From the NCBI GenBank assembly GCA_021845595.1, contig JAJZVV010000013.1, positions 1 through 64,000 of the forward strand: a stretch of DNA of 64,000 nt, written 5' to 3'. The position numbers and the translations under genes are program-made. The notes beneath the pieces were generated by a model, which made no database searches, was not told the DNA's origin, and saw only the letters and a program-made list of their open reading frames with translations. The DNA is from Pseudomonadota bacterium (GTDB lineage: Bacteria > Pseudomonadota > Alphaproteobacteria > Acetobacterales > Acetobacteraceae). Positions within the stretch are counted from its first letter, which is position 1; each line of letters starts with the position of its first letter. Below, piece after piece: positions 26,221 through 35,000 of the stretch.

Positions 26221-28013
26221 CGGGCGGCCCCGACCGGCGCGTCCAGCGCGGCCTCGCCGGCGCCCTGAACCACGCGCTCGGCCGGTGGCAACGCCGCCAG
26301 ATCGGCCTCGACCTCGCCGAGCCCCTGGGCCAGGGCGCGCTGGAGCCAGACCCGCGCCTCCTCCGGCTGGCGCTCGCCGGCCAGCCCGCGCGCGAGATAG
26401 CGGCCGAGCATCATCTGCGCGTGGCCGTGGCCGCGTTCGGCGGCGCGCCGGAACCAGATTTGCGCCTGCACCCGATCCATCGGCACGTCGTGCCCGCCGC
26501 CGAGCATGGCGCCGATGGCGAACACCGCCCCGACATGGCCGCGCCCGGCCGCCTTCTCGAACAGCGCCAGCGCGCCGGGATGGTCGCGCGCGCCGCCGCG
26601 GCCGTTCAGCAGCAGCTCGGCGAGCGCCACCTCGGCCTCCACCATGCCGACATCGGCGGCCTTCTGCATCCAGCGCCGGCCTTCCTCCGCGTCCGGCTCG
26701 ACGCCGCGCCCTTCGAGCAGCATCCGCCCATACCAATATTGCGCATTGACGATGCCGTCGGCGGCGCGGCGCATCCATTGCGCGGCGGCGCGGTCGTCGC
26801 GCGCGATGCCGACGCCCTCGGCGAGGCAGACGCCGAAATTATACGCGGCGACGAGATCGCCGCCCGCCGCCGCCTGCTCGAACCAGGCGCGGGTGCGCAC
26901 GGAATCCTCCGCCGTGCCGGCGCCCTGCTGAACGAGGCTGGCGAGATCGGCGTGGGCGTGCGCATCCCCGCTCTCGGCGGCGAGGCGGAACCAGCGCGCC
27001 GCCTCGTCCGGGTCGCGCACCATGCCGGCGCCGGTCAGCGACATCAGCCCGAGCGCGCGCGCGGCGGTGCTGTGGCCGGCCTCGGCGGCGCGGCGGAACC
27101 AGAGCGCCGCCTCGGCATAGTTCGGCGGCAGATCGCCGCCGCGGGCATAGAGATCACCGACGATCGCCGCCGCCTCGGCATCGCCCTGCAAGGCGGCGCG
27201 GCGCAGCCAGCTCTCGCCATCGAGCACGTCGCGCGGCACGCCGCGCCCTTCCAGCAGCGCCAGGCCCCAGCGCGCCTGCGCCGAGCGCAGCCCCTTCTCG
27301 GCGGCGAGGCGGTAGCGCTCGGCCGCGCCCGCGAGGTCCTGGTCCACGCCGGAACCGCGCTCGCTCATCACGCCGAGCAGGTAATGCGCCGTCGGCAGGC
27401 CGGCCTCCGCGGCACCACGCAGCTCCACCGCCGCCGCGGCGAGCGTTTCCGGCGTCTGCCCGCCACGCAGGATCGCCAGCGCCAAGCCGAGCCGGCCCTG
27501 GGGACAATTGGCGGCGGCCGATTTGCGGTACCAGTCCGCGGCCTCCTCCAGGTTCTGCATCTCGTCGGGGCCGGAGGTGAGGATGTAGGCGAGCAGCGCC
27601 TGGCCGTCGGCGGACCCGGCCTCGGCGGAGCGGCGTGCCCAGAGAAGTCCCTTGGCGAAATCCGGCGCCTGCGCCGCCGGCGCGGCCTGGAACAGATCCG
27701 CGGCTGCCGCGGTGGCGGCGCCGGGCGCAAGCCCGCGCACGCAGAGCGTGGCGAGCAGCGTCTGCGCATCGACATAGCCCTGCTCGGCGGCGCGCTCCAG
27801 CCAGCGCACGGCCTCCGCCGGGCTGAACGGCACCGTGCCGCCTTCGATGTAGGCGCGACCGACGCGGAACTGCGCTTCCGCCAGCCCCGCTTCCGCGGCG
27901 CTGGCCAGCAGCGGGAAGCCGCGCGCGGACTGGCCGGCTTCGATCAGCTCGAGCGCCCGCGTCAGGCGCGCGCGGGGCGAAAAGCGTGCGGTGATGCCGC
28001 TCAGCAGACCCAT
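26217..28013 (-). CDS. Sel1-repeat protein
   Basis: A 598-residue solenoid of about a dozen Sel1-like (SLR) repeats, each following A-x-x-x-L-G-x-x-x-x-x-G-x-x-x-x-x-D-x-x-x-A-x-x-W-x-x-x-A-A, for example AHYLLGVMSERGSGVDQDL and AQYWYGRMLLEGRGVEPDAEEGRRW. Such repeats mediate protein-protein contacts and are used in signalling, exopolysaccharide and secretion assemblies. There is no signal peptide, so it may be a cytosolic scaffold. It starts 10 bp after the HlyD gene and its stop overlaps the frame of the next glycosyltransferase by four bases, placing it between secretion and glycosylation genes. Confidence 0.9.
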   Translation of the reverse strand: MGLLSGITARFSPRARLTRALELIEAGQSARGFPLLASAAEAGLAEAQFRVGRAYIEGGTVPFSPAEAVRWLERAAEQGYVDAQTLLATLCVRGLAPGAATAAAADLFQAAPAAQAPDFAKGLLWARRSAEAGSADGQALLAYILTSGPDEMQNLEEAADWYRKSAAANCPQGRLGLALAILRGGQTPETLAAAAVELRGAAEAGLPTAHYLLGVMSERGSGVDQDLAGAAERYRLAAEKGLRSAQARWGLALLEGRGVPRDVLDGESWLRRAALQGDAEAAAIVGDLYARGGDLPPNYAEAALWFRRAAEAGHSTAARALGLMSLTGAGMVRDPDEAARWFRLAAESGDAHAHADLASLVQQGAGTAEDSVRTRAWFEQAAAGGDLVAAYNFGVCLAEGVGIARDDRAAAQWMRRAADGIVNAQYWYGRMLLEGRGVEPDAEEGRRWMQKAADVGMVEAEVALAELLLNGRGGARDHPGALALFEKAAGRGHVGAVFAIGAMLGGGHDVPMDRVQAQIWFRRAAERGHGHAQMMLGRYLARGLAGERQPEEARVWLQRALAQGLGEVEADLAALPPAERVVQGAGEAALDAPVGAAR

Positions 28014-28023
28014 GCGGCCACCC

Positions 28024-29475
28024 TCACGGCTCGCGCATTCCGTCCATGGCCACTGGCAGCACGCGGCCGAGCATGTAGTCCAACACCGTGCGCTTGCCGA
28101 CCTTGATATCGGCGGTGACGGGCATGCCGGGCACGAGATGGAACCCGACCGGCGTATCGTGCAGCTTCACCCGGTCGAGACTGATGCGGACGCGATAGAA
28201 AGTCTGCGCGCCGAGCGCCGGGTCCGCCAGAGCCTGCTCCTCCTGGGTGCCGCTGTTCGCGGAGTGGGAGAAGCTGTCCGGGCTCACCACGCGCACCCGG
28301 CCTTCGGCGAACCCGTACTGGGTGAAGGGGAAGGTATCGAACTTCACCGCCACCGGGTCGCCGACATGGACGAAGCCGGCATCACGGCCGAGCACGTTGG
28401 TCTCCAGCTCCAGCGGCGCGTTGGCCGGCACCAGGGTGAGGAACTGGCTGCCCGACTGCAGCACGGACCCGACCGAGACCTTGGCCACCGTCATCACCAC
28501 CGCGTCCTGCGGCGCCCGCAGCTCCACCAATTGGCGCCGCAGCTTCGCCTTCTTCAGCTGCTCGACGGCATCGGCGAGCTTGCGCCCCTGCTCGACCAGA
28601 TCTTTCGATATCTCGGCGCTCCACGCTTGGCTGAAGGCGTCACGCTCGGCGATCAGCGCCTGGCGCTCGCGCGCGTTGGATTCGGCGCTGCGCTCGTCGC
28701 TGGAGAGATCGCGCTGCATGCCGAGACGGGTGTCGGTGGCGGCGAGCGAATTCAGCCGGCTGCCGACCTTGTCGTGCTCCAGGGTCTGGCGCATCGCCTC
28801 GACGCTGGAGGCGACCGAGAGGCGCTGGCGGAGGATCGTCGCCTGCTCGACGTCGCGCGCGATCTGGGTCTGCAGACTGTCGATCTTGCGCTGGTAATTC
28901 TCCAGCTTGGCGACGCGCTCGGCCTGGCGCTGGGCGAAGGCCGCCGCCTGCAGCCGCGCCTCGGACCCGCCACCGTCGCCGGTATAGAGGGTGCCGTTCG
29001 CCTCCGCGCGCAGCCGGTCCACCTCGGCCTGCAGACTGTCCACCTGCTGCTCCAGCGAGCCCATGTCGGCGGAGGCGAAGGTCGGGTCGAGCTGGGCCAG
29101 CAGGTCGCCCGCATGCACCAGCTCGCCCTCGCGCACATTGATGGCGCGCACGATCGCCGTCTCCAGCGGCTGGACGACGATGCTCGGGGTCTCGGCCACC
29201 ACCTTGCCCTGGGCCGTGACGACCTTGTCCACCGGGATCAGCGCCGCGGTGGCGATGGCGGAGATCACCAGCGCCGAGACCACCCAGGTGACGGCGCGGG
29301 CGATGAAGGCAGCCGGGGTGGCGATGACCGCCGCCGACGGCGATTCGAACTCGAGCAGCGCATCCGCCGCGTGACCCAGCACCACGTGGCCCGCCGACGC
29401 CTGGCCCTTTGGCGCGCGGCCACCGATCACCGCCAGCTTGCCCTCGGACCCGCCGGTCCCGACCAGTGCACCCAT
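28024..29475 (-). CDS. Type I secretion membrane fusion protein, HlyD family
   Basis: A 483-residue periplasmic adaptor. A cytosolic N-terminus of about 60 residues precedes a single transmembrane helix (AVTWVVSALVISAIATAALIPV, about 61-82), then the first biotinyl-lipoyl half (GKVVAETPSIVVQPLETAIVRAINVREGELVHAGDLLAQLDP), a long alpha-helical hairpin (about 135-320), the second lipoyl half (LVELRAPQDAVVMTVAKVSVGSVLQSGSQFLTLVP) and the C-terminal beta-barrel ending HLVPGMPVTADIKVGKRTVLDYMLG, the signature of the T1SS HlyD group. It bridges the ABC exporter encoded 84 bp upstream to an outer-membrane TolC-type channel, which is not in the window. Confidence 0.93.
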   Translation of the reverse strand: MGALVGTGGSEGKLAVIGGRAPKGQASAGHVVLGHAADALLEFESPSAAVIATPAAFIARAVTWVVSALVISAIATAALIPVDKVVTAQGKVVAETPSIVVQPLETAIVRAINVREGELVHAGDLLAQLDPTFASADMGSLEQQVDSLQAEVDRLRAEANGTLYTGDGGGSEARLQAAAFAQRQAERVAKLENYQRKIDSLQTQIARDVEQATILRQRLSVASSVEAMRQTLEHDKVGSRLNSLAATDTRLGMQRDLSSDERSAESNARERQALIAERDAFSQAWSAEISKDLVEQGRKLADAVEQLKKAKLRRQLVELRAPQDAVVMTVAKVSVGSVLQSGSQFLTLVPANAPLELETNVLGRDAGFVHVGDPVAVKFDTFPFTQYGFAEGRVRVVSPDSFSHSANSGTQEEQALADPALGAQTFYRVRISLDRVKLHDTPVGFHLVPGMPVTADIKVGKRTVLDYMLGRVLPVAMDGMREP

Positions 29476-29559
29476 TACCGTCCCGATCCTTCTGCCAAGC
29501 CCCGTTCCCCGCCGCGCCGAAACGCGCCTGGCAACCCCAGGGCGCCGTCGGTCACGCCG

Positions 29560-31869
29560 TCAGTCACCCTGGGCCAGCACCGGCCCGACGCTGGCGGGGC
29601 GATTGGCCGGGTCCTGCATGTGGCGGTTCTGCTGCAGCCAGAGCTGGCGATAGATGGCGCAGCGCTCCACCAGTTCGCGGTGCGGCCCCATATCCACCAC
29701 CGTGCCCTGGTCGAGCACCAGAATCGCGTCGCAATCGACCAGCGAGGAGAGCCGGTGCGAGACGATCGCCATCGTCCGGCCGCGGCCGATGCGCTTGAGA
29801 TTGGCGTTGACCAGCGCCTCGCTCTCCGGATCGAGCGCCGAGGTCGCCTCGTCGAGGATGAGGATGCGCGGGTCGTTGATCAGCGCGCGGGCGATGGCCA
29901 GGCGCTGGCGCTGGCCGCCGGAAAGGTTGGGCGAACCCTCCTCGATGAAGGTCTCGTAGCCCTGCGGCATGCGCTCGATGAACTCCTCGGCGCCGGCCAG
30001 CCGCGCCGCCCGCACCGCATCCTCCAGCGTCAGCCCCGGCCGTCCGGCGAGGATGTTCTCCCGCACCGTGCCGCGGAAGAGGAAATTATCCTGCAGCACG
30101 ACGCCGAAGCTGCGGCGCAGATGCGGCAGGTTGATCTCGCGCAGCTCGCTGCCGTCGATCTTCACGTAGCCATCATATTCCCGATTGATGCCCTGCAGCA
30201 GCCGCGTGATGGTGGATTTCCCCGACCCGCTCTTGCCGACGAGGCCGAGCATGGTCCCGGCCGGGACGCTGAACGAGACTTTCTCCAGCGCCTTGGCCTT
30301 GGCCCCGGGATAGGCGAAGGTGACGTTCTCGAAGGTGATGGCGCCGTTGAAACGCGGCCGGAGCCCACGCGACACGCCGGAAATCTCGGTCGGGTGGTTG
30401 AGCACCATCGCCGCCTCGCCGACGGCGGCGCGCACTTCCTCCATGTCCTCGATCAGTCGCGCCAGCCCGACCAGCGGCTGGGCCAGACGCATGCCGAGCA
30501 GCATGAAGGCGATCAGCCCGCCGACCTGGACCGTGGAGGCTTGCTCCAGCACCAGATAGGCGCCCAGCAGCAGCACGCCGCGCTCGATGAAGCGCTCGAT
30601 CGGCGTCACCAGCGTCGCCGGCCAGTTGGACAGGCGCCCGGCCTCCAGCCGCTTGCGGCTGGCATCGGCGACGCGCTCGTCCCAGACCTCCTTCTGCACC
30701 GGCTCCATGGCCAGCGACTTCACCGTGCGGATGCCGTGCACGGTCTCGACCATGACCACGCTCTTGCGCACTTCGGCCTCGATGGCGCGGCCGACCTTGA
30801 CGCGGATCGCCGGCAGGAAAGCGAGGATGATGAGCGCGATCAGCACCGAGCCGGCCACCACCATCCAGGCCAGGGTGGCGCTGAGGTAGAACAGGAACGG
30901 CAGCAGCACGAGCAGGGTGAAGAGATCCAGGAAGGTGGTGAGCATCTTGCCGGTGAGGAACTCACGCAGCTTCCAGATCTGATGCAGCCGGTGATTAGTC
31001 TGGCCGGCCGGGTTGCGCTCGAAATAATCGATCGGCAGCGCCAGCAGCCGGTTGAAGATGTGCAGGTTCAGCGTGCTGTCGATGCGCGCCGCCACCACCT
31101 GCGTCAGCTCGCGGCGGGCATAGCCGAGCAGCGTCTCGTAAAGCACGCCGACGCCGAGGATGGTCGAGATCAGCACCAGCGTGGACAGGCTCTGATGCAC
31201 CAGCACCCGGTCGATCACCGTCATGACCAGGAGCGGCGGCAGGATGGTGAGCACGCTGAGCGCGATCGAGGCCAGGCCGATGTCGCGCAGGATGCGCCGC
31301 TCGCGCAGCACCGCGCGGGCGATCCAGCCGAAGGTGAAGGGCGCGTCCGCCTCCGGCGCGCCGCGCGGCTTGCGCACCAGCACCGCCTCGCCGCCCCACA
31401 CCTGCTGCAGGCGAAGTTCGTCGACGGCGACCGGATCGGCCGAGGCCGGGGCGCGAGGATCGCGCAGAAACACGACGTTGCGCGCCGGGTTGGCGCCGAC
31501 CAGCAGCCCGGCGCCGCCATCGGCGAACAGCAGCACCACCGGCGCCGGCCCCTTCAGCTTCAGCAACTGGCCCCAGCTCAGCCGCGTCGCCTTGGCCCAC
31601 AGCCCGCTGTTGCGCACCCAGCCGAGCAGCGCCAGCGCCGTCGCCACCTCGCCGCGCCGGACGCGCAGGTCGTTCGTGTCGAGATCGATGCCATGATAGC
31701 GGGCGGCGGCGAGGATCGCGCGCACCCGCACCGAGTTCGGGTCGGCCTCGCTCTCGCCGGCGGCCGGGTCGGCGCCGCTGCCAGCGAGCGGCGGCGCGGC
31801 GGGCGGAGCCTTGGCATCGCCGGCCGGGATCGCGTCGAAATTGTCCAAGACCGACCTCTCACTGCTCAT
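29560..31869 (-). CDS. Type I secretion ABC transporter/permease (LapB/HlyB-like, degenerate C39 domain)
   Basis: A 769-residue exporter. The N-terminal 100-190 region is a C39-peptidase-like domain (VRAILAAARYHGIDLDTNDLRVRRGEVATALALLGW, GPAPVVLLFADGGAGLL) lacking the catalytic cysteine, so it should bind rather than cleave its substrate. Six membrane helices follow (about 205-480) and then the ATPase: Walker A GLVGKSGSGKST near 545, signature LSGGQRQRLA near 647, Walker B ILILDEATSALD near 670 and switch SHRLSS. It energises one-step export of a protein with a C-terminal signal; no RTX or other obvious substrate gene is in the window. ATG 31869 is chosen over 31920, whose extra 17 residues look non-family. 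Confidence 0.93.
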   Translation of the reverse strand: MSSERSVLDNFDAIPAGDAKAPPAAPPLAGSGADPAAGESEADPNSVRVRAILAAARYHGIDLDTNDLRVRRGEVATALALLGWVRNSGLWAKATRLSWGQLLKLKGPAPVVLLFADGGAGLLVGANPARNVVFLRDPRAPASADPVAVDELRLQQVWGGEAVLVRKPRGAPEADAPFTFGWIARAVLRERRILRDIGLASIALSVLTILPPLLVMTVIDRVLVHQSLSTLVLISTILGVGVLYETLLGYARRELTQVVAARIDSTLNLHIFNRLLALPIDYFERNPAGQTNHRLHQIWKLREFLTGKMLTTFLDLFTLLVLLPFLFYLSATLAWMVVAGSVLIALIILAFLPAIRVKVGRAIEAEVRKSVVMVETVHGIRTVKSLAMEPVQKEVWDERVADASRKRLEAGRLSNWPATLVTPIERFIERGVLLLGAYLVLEQASTVQVGGLIAFMLLGMRLAQPLVGLARLIEDMEEVRAAVGEAAMVLNHPTEISGVSRGLRPRFNGAITFENVTFAYPGAKAKALEKVSFSVPAGTMLGLVGKSGSGKSTITRLLQGINREYDGYVKIDGSELREINLPHLRRSFGVVLQDNFLFRGTVRENILAGRPGLTLEDAVRAARLAGAEEFIERMPQGYETFIEEGSPNLSGGQRQRLAIARALINDPRILILDEATSALDPESEALVNANLKRIGRGRTMAIVSHRLSSLVDCDAILVLDQGTVVDMGPHRELVERCAIYRQLWLQQNRHMQDPANRPASVGPVLAQGD

Positions 31870-32053
31870 ATGGCCGAAGCCCGGGCCCCGATCGCGGGAC
31901 CGACCATCCGGCCCTGCCATCGCGCCGCGGCATCAGCCGATGCCCTCGCCCGCCAAGCGGGGCGGGACAGTGGCCATTTACACGCCACGCCCGCACGGAT
32001 CACCATGACCTTCTACCAGGAACATGACCGAAAGCGAAGCAGGATCACGCGCC

Positions 32054-32566
32054 ATGCCGATACGCCCCGCCACCGCCGCCGATCTGGCCGAGATCCAGGC
32101 GATCTACGCCCACCACGTGCTGCACGGCACCGGCACCTTCGAGGAGGTGCCGCCGTCGGTCGAGGAGATCGCCGCCCGCTTCGCCGCCACCGCCGCGCCC
32201 GACCGGCGGGGCGGGTGGCTGGTGGCGACGGACGCCACCGGCGTGCAGGGTTACGTCATTTACGCCCAGTACCGCGACCGCAGCGCCTATCGGTTCTGCG
32301 CCGAGGACGGGGTTTACGTGCGCGACGACGTGCGCGGCCAGGGACTCGGCAAGACCCTCGTCGCCGCCGCCATCGAAGCCGCCACCGCCGACGGCTATAC
32401 TCAGATGATCGCGGTGATCGGCGACCAGGCCAACGCCGGGTCGATCGGACTGCACGCCAGCCTCGGGTTTCGCCAGGTCGGGCTGCTGCGCGGCGTCGGG
32501 TTCAAGTTCGGGCGCTGGCTGGACGTCGTGCTGATGCAGCGAACGCTGGCCGCCGCCGACAGATGA
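32054..32566 (+). CDS. GNAT N-acetyltransferase, phosphinothricin-acetyltransferase-like
   Basis: A 170-residue acetyl-CoA-dependent acetyltransferase. The first strand and helix (IRPATAADLAEIQAIYAHHVLHGTGTFEEVPPS) and the segment AYRFCAEDGVYVRDDVRGQGLGKTLVAAAI with the Q/R-x-x-G-x-G/A pyrophosphate loop match the Pat/Bar/YwnH group; the end GLHASLGFRQVGLLRGVGFKFGRWLDVVLMQ is also typical. This group acetylates phosphinothricin or methionine sulfoximine/sulfone, but most genomic members have unproven substrates. ATG 32054 has AGCAGGA nine bases upstream; ATG 32024 is a weaker alternative. Confidence 0.9.
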   Translation: MPIRPATAADLAEIQAIYAHHVLHGTGTFEEVPPSVEEIAARFAATAAPDRRGGWLVATDATGVQGYVIYAQYRDRSAYRFCAEDGVYVRDDVRGQGLGKTLVAAAIEAATADGYTQMIAVIGDQANAGSIGLHASLGFRQVGLLRGVGFKFGRWLDVVLMQRTLAAADR

Positions 32567-32573
32567 TCATCTG

Positions 32574-32595
32574 GACATAAGCATATGTTTATGTC
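32574..32595. promoter_or_regulatory. 22-bp near-perfect palindrome, probable ArsR-type operator
   Basis: GACATAA-G-CATATG-T-TTATGTC is symmetric at 20 of 22 positions (only the eighth pair differs) and lies 11 bp before the start of the ArsR-methyltransferase gene. AT-rich 20-22-bp palindromes of the type ACATAAnCATATG are the usual targets of ArsR-family repressors, so autoregulation is likely. The arm sequence stands out sharply from the GC-rich surroundings. Confidence 0.75.
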
Positions 32596-32606
32596 ATTGA
32601 GGAAAC

Positions 32607-33545
32607 ATGAACCGCCTGCTCACCGCGCTGCGCGCCACCGCCGAGCCGACCCGGCTGCGCCTGCTCGCGCTCGCGGAGCGCGGCGCCTTCTGCGTCCTCG
32701 ACCTCACTGAAATCCTCGGCCAGTCCCAGCCCCGCCTGTCGCGCCATCTGCGCTTGCTGTGCGAGGCCGGGCTGCTCGAGCGCGCGCGCGAGGGCGCCAA
32801 TGTCTGGTTCAGCCTCGCCGGCGGCGAGGCCGGCAGCCTGGTGCGCGACCTGCTCGCCCGCCTGCCGGAGGATGAACCCACCCTCGCCGCCGACCGCCGC
32901 CAGGGCGCGCGCGTCCTTGCCGAGCGCGCCCGAGTCGCCTCCGAACGCTTCCGCCGCCAGGGCGCGGACTGGGACGAGATGCGCGCGCTCGACCTGCCGG
33001 CCGGCGCGGTCGAGGCGGCGCTGCTCGATCTCCTGCCCACCGGCCCGCTCGGCGCCGTGCTCGACATCGGCACCGGCACCGGTCGGCTGCTCGAGGTGCT
33101 CGCCCCGCATGTCCGCGCCGGGGTCGGCGTCGATGCCAGCCGGGCGATGCTGGCGCTGGCCCGCGACCGGCTCGCCCGTCCCGGTCTCGGCCATTGCAGC
33201 GTGCGGCAGGCCGACATGTACCGCCTGCCCTTCGCCGACGCCGCCTTCGACCTCGCCGTGCTGCAGATGGTGCTGCACTATGCCGAGGACCCCGCCGGCG
33301 CCATCGCCGAGGCGGCGCGGGTGCTGCGCCCGGGCGGGGAGCTCATCGTCGTCGATCTCGCCCGCCACCGGCGCGCCGACATCGTCGACCGCCTCGCCCA
33401 TCGCTGGCCCGGGTTCGAGGACGAGGCGCTGCGCCGCCTGTTCGCCGCCTCCGGCCTCGCCGCCTTCCCGCCCGTCATCGTCGCCGGGCCGCTGGAGGTC
33501 CGCCTCTGGCACGGGCTGCGCGCCGCCGCCGCGCTGGCCGCCTGA
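32607..33545 (+). CDS. ArsR-family regulator fused to SAM-dependent methyltransferase
   Basis: A 312-residue two-domain protein. Residues 1-95 form an ArsR winged helix (LLTALRATAEPTRLRLLALAERGAFCVLDLTEILGQSQPRLSRHLRLLCEAGLLERAREGANVWFSL). Residues 140-300 form a class I methyltransferase with motif I AVLDIGTGTGRLLEVLA, the acidic end of the second strand GVGVDAS, FDLAVLQMVLHYAEDP and RVLRPGGELIVVDL. Fusions of this kind are known in alphaproteobacteria, where SAM-cycle or methionine-regulon control has been proposed. No metal-binding cysteines of the classic arsenic sensor are apparent, so SAM or S-adenosylhomocysteine may be the effector (inference). A GAGGA site precedes the ATG. Confidence 0.92.
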   Translation: MNRLLTALRATAEPTRLRLLALAERGAFCVLDLTEILGQSQPRLSRHLRLLCEAGLLERAREGANVWFSLAGGEAGSLVRDLLARLPEDEPTLAADRRQGARVLAERARVASERFRRQGADWDEMRALDLPAGAVEAALLDLLPTGPLGAVLDIGTGTGRLLEVLAPHVRAGVGVDASRAMLALARDRLARPGLGHCSVRQADMYRLPFADAAFDLAVLQMVLHYAEDPAGAIAEAARVLRPGGELIVVDLARHRRADIVDRLAHRWPGFEDEALRRLFAASGLAAFPPVIVAGPLEVRLWHGLRAAAALAA

Positions 33546-33570
33546 CCGGCGCCCGACCGGCCGGCCGCGC

Positions 33571-34914
33571 TCACAGCAGCACCTCCACCGCGCGGGCCTG
33601 CCACTCCTGCAACTTCTCGTAGAGCGGCCGCCCCGCCCAGGCCTTGGGATCGACGCGCGTGGAATGGGCGAGGTCGTAGTCGAACATCGCCTCCAGCCGC
33701 TGCGCGAACCCGGCATCGAGAATGATGGCGCTGAGCTCGTTGTTGAACACGACGCTGCGCCAATCCAGGTTCGAGGACCCGACGGTGGACCAGAGCCCGT
33801 CGATCACCGCCGTCTTGGCGTGCAGCACGGCGCCCTGGCGCTCGTAGATCCGCACCCCGGCATCCATGAGATCCTCGTAGTAGGCCCGCCCGGCCTCGAT
33901 GGCGAAGGTGCTGGTGCTGTGCGCCGGCACCACCACCGCGACATCGACGCCGCGGCGGGCGGCGCGCTCGAGCGCGTGCACCAGCTGCGGCGTCGGCACG
34001 AAGAAGCCGGTGGTCAGGTGCACGCTGTGGCGCGCCATGGCGATGGCGACCAGCAGCGCCTCGTAGATCTGCGGATGGTCGCGCACCGGCGCGCCGTCCA
34101 CCGCGGCGACGGTGGCGTTGCCATAGGTCGCGCCCGGTGTGGACGGCGGCGGCGGGATCGGCGGGCCGTTCTGGCCCCGCCACTCCTCCATGAACAGCTC
34201 CTCGAAGCGCGCCGCCACCGGGCCCTCGATGCGCACGTCGGTATCGCGCCAAGCCATGCGGTCGGGGTCGGTCTGGGCCGGGTTGGGGTGGTTGAAATAG
34301 ACCGGCGAGATGTTCACCCCGCCGGTGATCACCACCCGCGCATCGACGACGAGCAGCTTGCGATGGTCGCGGCGGTTGAGATCGAGCGCGACCCGGGCGC
34401 TCGGCCGCAGCGGGTTGTATTCGAGCACGCTGGCCCCGGCGGCGCGCAGCCGGTCGAACGGGGCCGAGGGCGCGTCCTGCGAGCCCCAGGCGTCGTAGAC
34501 GACGTTGACCACCACGCCCTCGGCCCGCTTCTTCACCAGGAGATCGACCAGGCGCCATTTCGGATCGGGGTCGAACTCGTAGCTTTCGATGTCGATGCGG
34601 TGGCGGGCGGACAGGATGGCCTCGGTCATCGCGGCGTAGGTCGGCTCGCCATTGGCCAGCAGCCGCACCGAGTTGCCGGCGTAGAAATGCTCGCCGGCGA
34701 CGCGCTCGCCCTCGCGGCGCAGCGCCTGCGCCTCGCCGGCTGGGTCGGCGGCGGCAAGCCCGCTGGTATCGACGTGCGGCAGCGTCGCGCAGCCGGCCAA
34801 GGGGGCGACCAAGGGGGCGACCAGAAGCGCGAGGAGGCGCAGCAGGGCACAGCCCAGCCTGGCATGCGGTGCCGCCGTCCCGCCGCGCCTGCGCCTGTGA
34901 TCACGCCCTGCCAT
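33571..34914 (-). CDS. Phospholipase D family lipoprotein (cardiolipin-synthase-like)
   Basis: A 447-residue exported lipoprotein. The signal peptide ends in lipobox LAGC (Cys42). Two HKD catalytic motifs are present: HRKLLVVDARVVITGGVN near 195 and HAKTAVIDGLWSTVGSSNLD near 365, with the flanking IDIESYEFDPD and AWRDTDVRIEGPVAARFEELFMEEW segments of PLD-type cardiolipin synthases. It could make cardiolipin-type lipids or hydrolyse phosphodiesters at the periplasmic face. ATG 34914 is chosen because it precedes the signal peptide; the frame is open farther upstream without meaning. A 12-bp tandem duplication lies inside the signal-peptide codons. Confidence 0.9.
   Translation of the reverse strand: MAGRDHRRRRGGTAAPHARLGCALLRLLALLVAPLVAPLAGCATLPHVDTSGLAAADPAGEAQALRREGERVAGEHFYAGNSVRLLANGEPTYAAMTEAILSARHRIDIESYEFDPDPKWRLVDLLVKKRAEGVVVNVVYDAWGSQDAPSAPFDRLRAAGASVLEYNPLRPSARVALDLNRRDHRKLLVVDARVVITGGVNISPVYFNHPNPAQTDPDRMAWRDTDVRIEGPVAARFEELFMEEWRGQNGPPIPPPPSTPGATYGNATVAAVDGAPVRDHPQIYEALLVAIAMARHSVHLTTGFFVPTPQLVHALERAARRGVDVAVVVPAHSTSTFAIEAGRAYYEDLMDAGVRIYERQGAVLHAKTAVIDGLWSTVGSSNLDWRSVVFNNELSAIILDAGFAQRLEAMFDYDLAHSTRVDPKAWAGRPLYEKLQEWQARAVEVLL
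34799..34822 (-). repeat. Exact 12-bp tandem duplication in PLD signal peptide
   Basis: AAGGGGGCGACC occurs twice in a row (34799-34810 and 34811-34822). On the coding strand it doubles LVAP in the hydrophobic core (LVAPLVAPLAGC), lengthening the signal peptide by four residues. Confidence 0.85.
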
Positions 34915-35000
34915 AGCCCCTCGCCAGTCCCCCCGAACATCCCTAGTCTGACGCCAGACTATGGAGCCATTGCGGCGGCACGCCAGGAGAGAAGGTGGGG

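Noticed and set aside
27991-32580. 1529-codon plus-strand open frame spanning the secretion genes
   Set aside because: It runs antisense to HlyD and the ABC transporter, which have full motif sets; its sequence is His/Arg/Gln-rich and without domains.
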